Assembly (NCBI GenBank): GCA_023384675.1
Contig: JAHDVK010000010.1
Location: 62,001-126,000 of the forward strand
Source of the DNA: Bryobacteraceae bacterium
Lineage (GTDB): Bacteria > Acidobacteriota > Terriglobia > Bryobacterales > Bryobacteraceae
Reading direction: 5' to 3'
Length of the DNA: 64,000 bases
How positions within the stretch are numbered: position 1 is the stretch's first letter; every line of letters starts with the position of its first letter. The position numbers and the translations under genes are program-made. Below the pieces are notes generated by a model that was not told the DNA's origin, did no database searches, and saw nothing but the letters and a program-made list of their open reading frames with translations. This document shows, one piece after another, positions 60,384 to 64,000 of the stretch.

Positions 60384-60399
60384 AGTTCCACGTGAAACC
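60384..60399. promoter_or_regulatory. parS-like site 2
   Basis: AGTTCCACGTGAAACC, 13 of 16 matches to the parS consensus. It reaches the last base of the rsmG stop codon. Confidence 0.8.
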
Positions 60400-60989
60400 T
60401 ACGAACGCACAACCTCTGCGACAACGAGCCACCGGGCCGCACCCCAAGGCAATTGCAGAGCCTGGACCGCCTGAAGCCGCTTGTCCAACATTAGCCGCTC
60501 TTTCTCACTCTCACCGACCAGCAGAGCAATCCGCGCCGCGATTCGAATCGCCGGCTCCATGAGATCCTCCAGCCGCACCGCTCGCCCAACCACCCAGTCT
60601 GCCGCCTCGGCCAATTCGGATCCACGCGCGCAGACGACGCGGATATTGCCCGCCAGGTCCGATGCTTCGCGAAGGAAAGCCGCTTTCCGTTGGTCCGATT
60701 CCACCAAACGGACCCGCGCATCCGGCCGCGCTACCGCAAGTGGCAAGCCCGGAAAGCCCGCGCCCGACCCGACGTCACAAATCGTGCCACCAGGCACATG
60801 CGCGGCCAGGAAAAGGGATTCGGCATAGTGCCGCTCCACAGCATCTTCCATGTCCGTGATGGTTGTCAGATTGAGCCGATGATTCCAGCGCAGGAGCAAG
60901 GAATAGTGGGCTTCCAGAATACAGATCTTTTCATCGGAGACCGGAAGGATCCCGGTCATCCGCTGCCGCAGCAATCTCGAGAAGCTCAT
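60399..60989 (-). CDS. rsmG: 16S rRNA m7G527 methyltransferase RsmG (GidB)
   Basis: A 196-residue protein of normal length. [20 protein letters not shown] and the SAM-binding [15 protein letters not shown] are diagnostic. It methylates G527 of 16S rRNA. Its start overlaps the mnmG stop as ATGA, so translation is coupled. The parS-like site 2 touches its stop codon. Confidence 0.94.
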   Translation of the reverse strand: MSFSRLLRQRMTGILPVSDEKICILEAHYSLLLRWNHRLNLTTITDMEDAVERHYAESLFLAAHVPGGTICDVGSGAGFPGLPLAVARPDARVRLVESDQRKAAFLREASDLAGNIRVVCARGSELAEAADWVVGRAVRLEDLMEPAIRIAARIALLVGESEKERLMLDKRLQAVQALQLPWGAARWLVVAEVVRS

Positions 60990-62842
60990 TGGGGACGCGC
61001 CCGCAGGCTGAGGTAGCAGTCGATCACGGCAATCGCGGCAGGCGTGACACCGGGTATCCGGCCCGCCTGGCCGAGCGTTTCGGGGCGCACCAGATCAAGC
61101 TTGTCACGGATCTCGCGGCTCAGGCCTGGTACGTCCGAATAGGAAAACCCGGCCGGGATACGCCGGCCCTCGGCCTCTTGCAGCCTCTGGATCTGGCGCT
61201 GCTGCTGAGTCAGGTAACCGGCGTACTTGATCTCGGTTTCGACCGTCAGCAGCGCGCCGGGCCTGAACTCCGCGCCGAGATGCGGGCGTAAATCCTCGAT
61301 GGATGCCTCGGGCCGACGTAGCCACGCTTCGGCCGTGGGCCGGTCGCCGTTCAGGCCAGGCAGATCGTGCAAATCGGCACGCAGGCGCAGCGTACCGAGC
61401 AACTGTTTCACCTGCTGTTTCTGTTCGAGTTTGATGTTCAACTGGCGCCAGCGCTCATCGCATGCGAGCCCGGCCTTGCGGCCTATCGGCGTCAAGCGCT
61501 CATCGGCGTTGTCAATGCGGAGATGCAAGCGGAACTCCGCACGCGAAGTGAACATGCGGTAGGGCTCGTCGGCGCCCTTAGTCACCAAGTCGTCTATGAG
61601 AATTCCGGCGTATCCATCCGAGCGGGCCAGCACGACGGGATCGCCCCCCCCAATTCGTGCCGCGGCGTTCAAACCGGCGAGCAACCCCTGACAGGCCGCC
61701 TCTTCATAGCCGGACGTGCCGTTGATCTGCCCGGCCAGGAACAGCCCCTCGATTTGCTTCAGCTCCAGCGAATGGTGAAGCTCGCGCGGATCGATGGCAT
61801 CGTACTCGATAGCATACCCCGGCCGGATCATCTCGGCATTTTCCAGACCGGGGATCGAGGCGACCATCTCCTCCTGGACATCCACCGGCATCGAAGTGGA
61901 CATGCCATTCACGTACACTTCGTAGGTGTCGAGGCCCTCGGGTTCGAGGAAGATCTGATGCCGGATCTTGTCGGGGAATTTGACGACCTTGTCTTCGATG
62001 GAAGGGCAGTAGCGCGGGCCGACGCCCTCGATCTGCCCGGAGTAAAGCGGCGACCGTGCCAGACTGCGCTGGATGGCCGCGTGCGTCTCGGGAGTGGTAT
62101 ATGCGATGTGGCAATGGACCTGTTCGCGCTCGATCCGGTCTGTCAGAAAGCTGAACGGCGTAGGATGGGGATCTCCCGGTTGCGGTTCGAACCGGGACCA
62201 GTCGATGGTACGGCCGTCGAGCCGCGGCGGTGTTCCTGTCTTCAGGCGGGTCCACTGGAGGTTCAGCGAACGGAACTGGTTTCCCAACAGGTTTGAGGGC
62301 GCCTCACCACTGCGCCCGCATTCCGACTTCGATTCGCCCACATGCGCCAGTCCGTTCAAGAAGGTGCCGGTGGTGACGATGACGGCCTGTGCACGCAAGA
62401 TGCGGCCATCACGAAGCCGCAGACCTGTGATGCGGCGCCGCGCGCCGCCTTGCTCGATCAGCATCTCCGCAACTTCGGCTTGGACGATGCGTAACGCCGG
62501 TTCGCGCTCCAGCGTCTCGCGCATCACGACGCGATACTGCTTCTTGTCCATCTGCGCACGGGGACTCCAGACGGCTGGTCCGCGGCTGGTGTTGAGCAAC
62601 CGGAATTGGATCCCCACCTTGTCGGCCACTTCGCCCATTACGCCGCCCAGGGCGTCGATCTCGCGCACCAGGTGTCCCTTGGCGATGCCGCCGATGGCGG
62701 GGTTGCAGGACATCTGCGCGATCAAGTCGATGTTCATGGTGACCATCGCGGTGCGCAGGCCGAGCCGCGCGCACCCGCGCGCGGCTTCGCAGCCGGCATG
62801 GCCGCCGCCGATCACAATTACTTCGTAACGCAGTTCCCTCAT
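60986..62842 (-). CDS. mnmG: tRNA uridine-5-carboxymethylaminomethyl modification enzyme MnmG (GidA)
   Basis: A 618-residue FAD protein, close to the usual length. The dinucleotide fold [13 protein letters not shown] begins it, and the family signatures [24 protein letters not shown] (in shorter parts) and [17 protein letters not shown] are seen. Together with MnmE it modifies the wobble uridine of several tRNAs. ATG 62842 is chosen over 62926. Its short 45-base divergent gap to purD must hold both promoters. Confidence 0.96.
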   Translation of the reverse strand: MRELRYEVIVIGGGHAGCEAARGCARLGLRTAMVTMNIDLIAQMSCNPAIGGIAKGHLVREIDALGGVMGEVADKVGIQFRLLNTSRGPAVWSPRAQMDKKQYRVVMRETLEREPALRIVQAEVAEMLIEQGGARRRITGLRLRDGRILRAQAVIVTTGTFLNGLAHVGESKSECGRSGEAPSNLLGNQFRSLNLQWTRLKTGTPPRLDGRTIDWSRFEPQPGDPHPTPFSFLTDRIEREQVHCHIAYTTPETHAAIQRSLARSPLYSGQIEGVGPRYCPSIEDKVVKFPDKIRHQIFLEPEGLDTYEVYVNGMSTSMPVDVQEEMVASIPGLENAEMIRPGYAIEYDAIDPRELHHSLELKQIEGLFLAGQINGTSGYEEAACQGLLAGLNAAARIGGGDPVVLARSDGYAGILIDDLVTKGADEPYRMFTSRAEFRLHLRIDNADERLTPIGRKAGLACDERWRQLNIKLEQKQQVKQLLGTLRLRADLHDLPGLNGDRPTAEAWLRRPEASIEDLRPHLGAEFRPGALLTVETEIKYAGYLTQQQRQIQRLQEAEGRRIPAGFSYSDVPGLSREIRDKLDLVRPETLGQAGRIPGVTPAAIAVIDCYLSLRARPQ

Positions 62843-62887
62843 CCGTCCCAGATGTTCTACTATATTGTAGCTAAAGGAGATAGTGTC
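62843..62887. promoter_or_regulatory. Divergent mnmG/purD intergenic region
   Basis: Contains TATATT (62861-62866) on the plus strand, and on the minus strand TACAAT (62869-62864), both possible -10 elements. AAAGGAG at 62873-62879 is the purD ribosome-binding site. Confidence 0.4.
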
Positions 62888-64000
62888 TTGAAAGTCCTCG
62901 TGATCGGCGGCGGCGGCCGCGAGCATGCCATTTGCTGGCGCTTAAGCCGCAGCGCATCCGTCTCTCAAGTGTTCGTGACCCCCGGCAATCCAGGCTGCGC
63001 CACCGAAGCCACTCCGGCTGTCCCTCCGGACAATACCCCCCAGGGGTATCTGGCGGTTGCCCGTGAAGCCGGCGCGGACCTGACCATCGTCGGACCCGAG
63101 GCGCCCCTTGTCGACGGTATCGTGGATGCTTTCCGCGAGGACGGCCGCTTGATCTTCGGACCCGCCAAAGCAGCCGCCCAACTGGAAGGCAGCAAGATTT
63201 TCGCTAAGAAGTTTATGGAGCGGGCCAACATCCCCACGGCGCGCTTTGTCGACGCATACGAACCGGAAGACGCCATCGCCGCGCTCCCGCAGTTCGAGGG
63301 CCCGGTGGTCATCAAGGCGGACGGCCTCGCCGCCGGCAAGGGCGTGGTGATAGTTGAAGACCGCAACGAAGCCGAAGCGGTGATCCGGGCCATGTTCGCC
63401 GGAGCGCTCGTTGGCGCCGCCGGCGCCAAGGTCGTGATCGAGGAGTTCCTGGAAGGGGAAGAGATCAGCTTTATCGGGCTTGCCGATGGCGAGCGCGTCG
63501 CGGCGCTTGAGCCTTCTCAGGACCACAAGCGGATTGCCGACAACGATGAAGGCCCGAACACCGGAGGCATGGGCGCGTATTCCGATTCCCGGCTGCTCGA
63601 CGCCGCCACGCGCGAGGAAATCATGAAGACCGTGATGCAGCCAGTGATCGATCAGTTCCGGCGCGAAGGCACGCCCTTCACAGGCTTCCTTTATGCCGGA
63701 CTGATGATGACCGCAAGCGGGCCGCGCGTCCTGGAGTACAACGTGCGGCTGGGCGATCCGGAAACGCAAGCGCTCCTGCACCGCATGGATGGGGACTTCG
63801 GCGCGCTGCTGCACGGTGCGGCGGCTGGCCGGATTGACGAAGCCCATCTCAGTTTCCGCAAGGATCCTTCGGTATGTGTCGTGCTGGCGGCCGCGGGCTA
63901 TCCGGGGAAAGTCCGCACGGGGGACCTCATCCACGGCATCGAGGAGGCGGAAGCGGCTGGGGCGGCGGTCTTCCACGCGGGCACGAAATCGACACCTGAA
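62888..64000 (+). CDS. purD: Phosphoribosylamine-glycine ligase PurD, C-terminus cut off
   Basis: The visible 371 residues cover most of the enzyme; the gene goes past the window end. PurD makes glycinamide ribonucleotide in purine synthesis. [15 protein letters not shown] is the family start; the ATP-grasp domain has [16 protein letters not shown] and [12 protein letters not shown], and the NTGGMGAYS and [13 protein letters not shown] motifs bind metal and ATP. The start is TTG 62888 with AAAGGAGA 7 bases upstream, a strong site. Confidence 0.96.
   Translation, partial: MKVLVIGGGGREHAICWRLSRSASVSQVFVTPGNPGCATEATPAVPPDNTPQGYLAVAREAGADLTIVGPEAPLVDGIVDAFREDGRLIFGPAKAAAQLEGSKIFAKKFMERANIPTARFVDAYEPEDAIAALPQFEGPVVIKADGLAAGKGVVIVEDRNEAEAVIRAMFAGALVGAAGAKVVIEEFLEGEEISFIGLADGERVAALEPSQDHKRIADNDEGPNTGGMGAYSDSRLLDAATREEIMKTVMQPVIDQFRREGTPFTGFLYAGLMMTASGPRVLEYNVRLGDPETQALLHRMDGDFGALLHGAAAGRIDEAHLSFRKDPSVCVVLAAAGYPGKVRTGDLIHGIEEAEAAGAAVFHAGTKSTPE

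Overview
The window looks like a chromosomal segment from a GC-rich soil bacterium of the phylum Acidobacteriota, most likely of the Solibacter/Bryobacter type. The evidence is indirect: a large Oar/TonB-receptor-like outer-membrane protein with an N-terminal carboxypeptidase-regulatory domain, a secreted protein ending in a TIGR03437-like domain typical of Solibacter, several twin-arginine-exported glycoside hydrolases (GH51, GH106), a permuted SpoIVB/S55-like protein, and frequent GTG/TTG starts. No rRNA is present, so the assignment is by gene content only.

Layout. 1-9.4 kb: phosphotriesterase-like protein (cut by the window edge), outer-membrane receptor, PfkB sugar kinase, GT39-like membrane protein, dapF, a LuxR-type response regulator, and an anti-sigma factor/antagonist pair. 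9.6-18.5 kb: a secreted protein with three near-perfect 121-residue repeats, tatA and tatC, two HicB-like proteins without a visible HicA, a methyltransferase, tRNA-Ala, dcd, a DUF1593 hydrolase, a half-size TauE, and an ECF sigma/anti-sigma/CpxP-like set. 18.5-23.4 kb: a secreted TIGR03437 protein, tRNA-Pro, a coupled polyprenol-type GT2/GT39 pair, tRNA-Gly. 23.7-28.9 kb: dnaA-dnaN-gyrB, with DnaA-box-like sites before and after dnaA, a likely replication-origin region. 28.9-40.3 kb: DUF389 and other membrane or secreted proteins, a beta-propeller/S55 pair, tRNA-Cys, an alpha/beta hydrolase, a GH51 arabinofuranosidase, and a 73-bp tandem array. 40.3-49.2 kb: seven closely packed minus-strand genes (four GT2, a GH106-like rhamnosidase, a GT4, and alr). 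49.2-58.0 kb: small membrane/secreted genes, a subtilisin-like protease with fibronectin domains, then a Wzt-type ABC ATPase, a methyltransferase with a long coiled coil, and a GT2-GT4 fusion. 58.5-64 kb: tRNA-Met, then the minus-strand run mnmG-rsmG-parA-parB with two parS-like palindromes between rsmG and parA, and divergent purD running off the end.

How it fits together. The dnaA-dnaN-gyrB block and the mnmG-rsmG-parAB block normally lie close together at bacterial origins; here about 30 kb of mainly envelope, glycan and secretion genes separates them. The glycosyltransferase genes suggest surface-polysaccharide synthesis and ABC-dependent export, with the methyltransferase/coiled-coil protein a plausible chain-length terminator. 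TatA/TatC probably export several of the hydrolases encoded here. No insertion sequence, prophage, CRISPR array or rRNA operon was seen.
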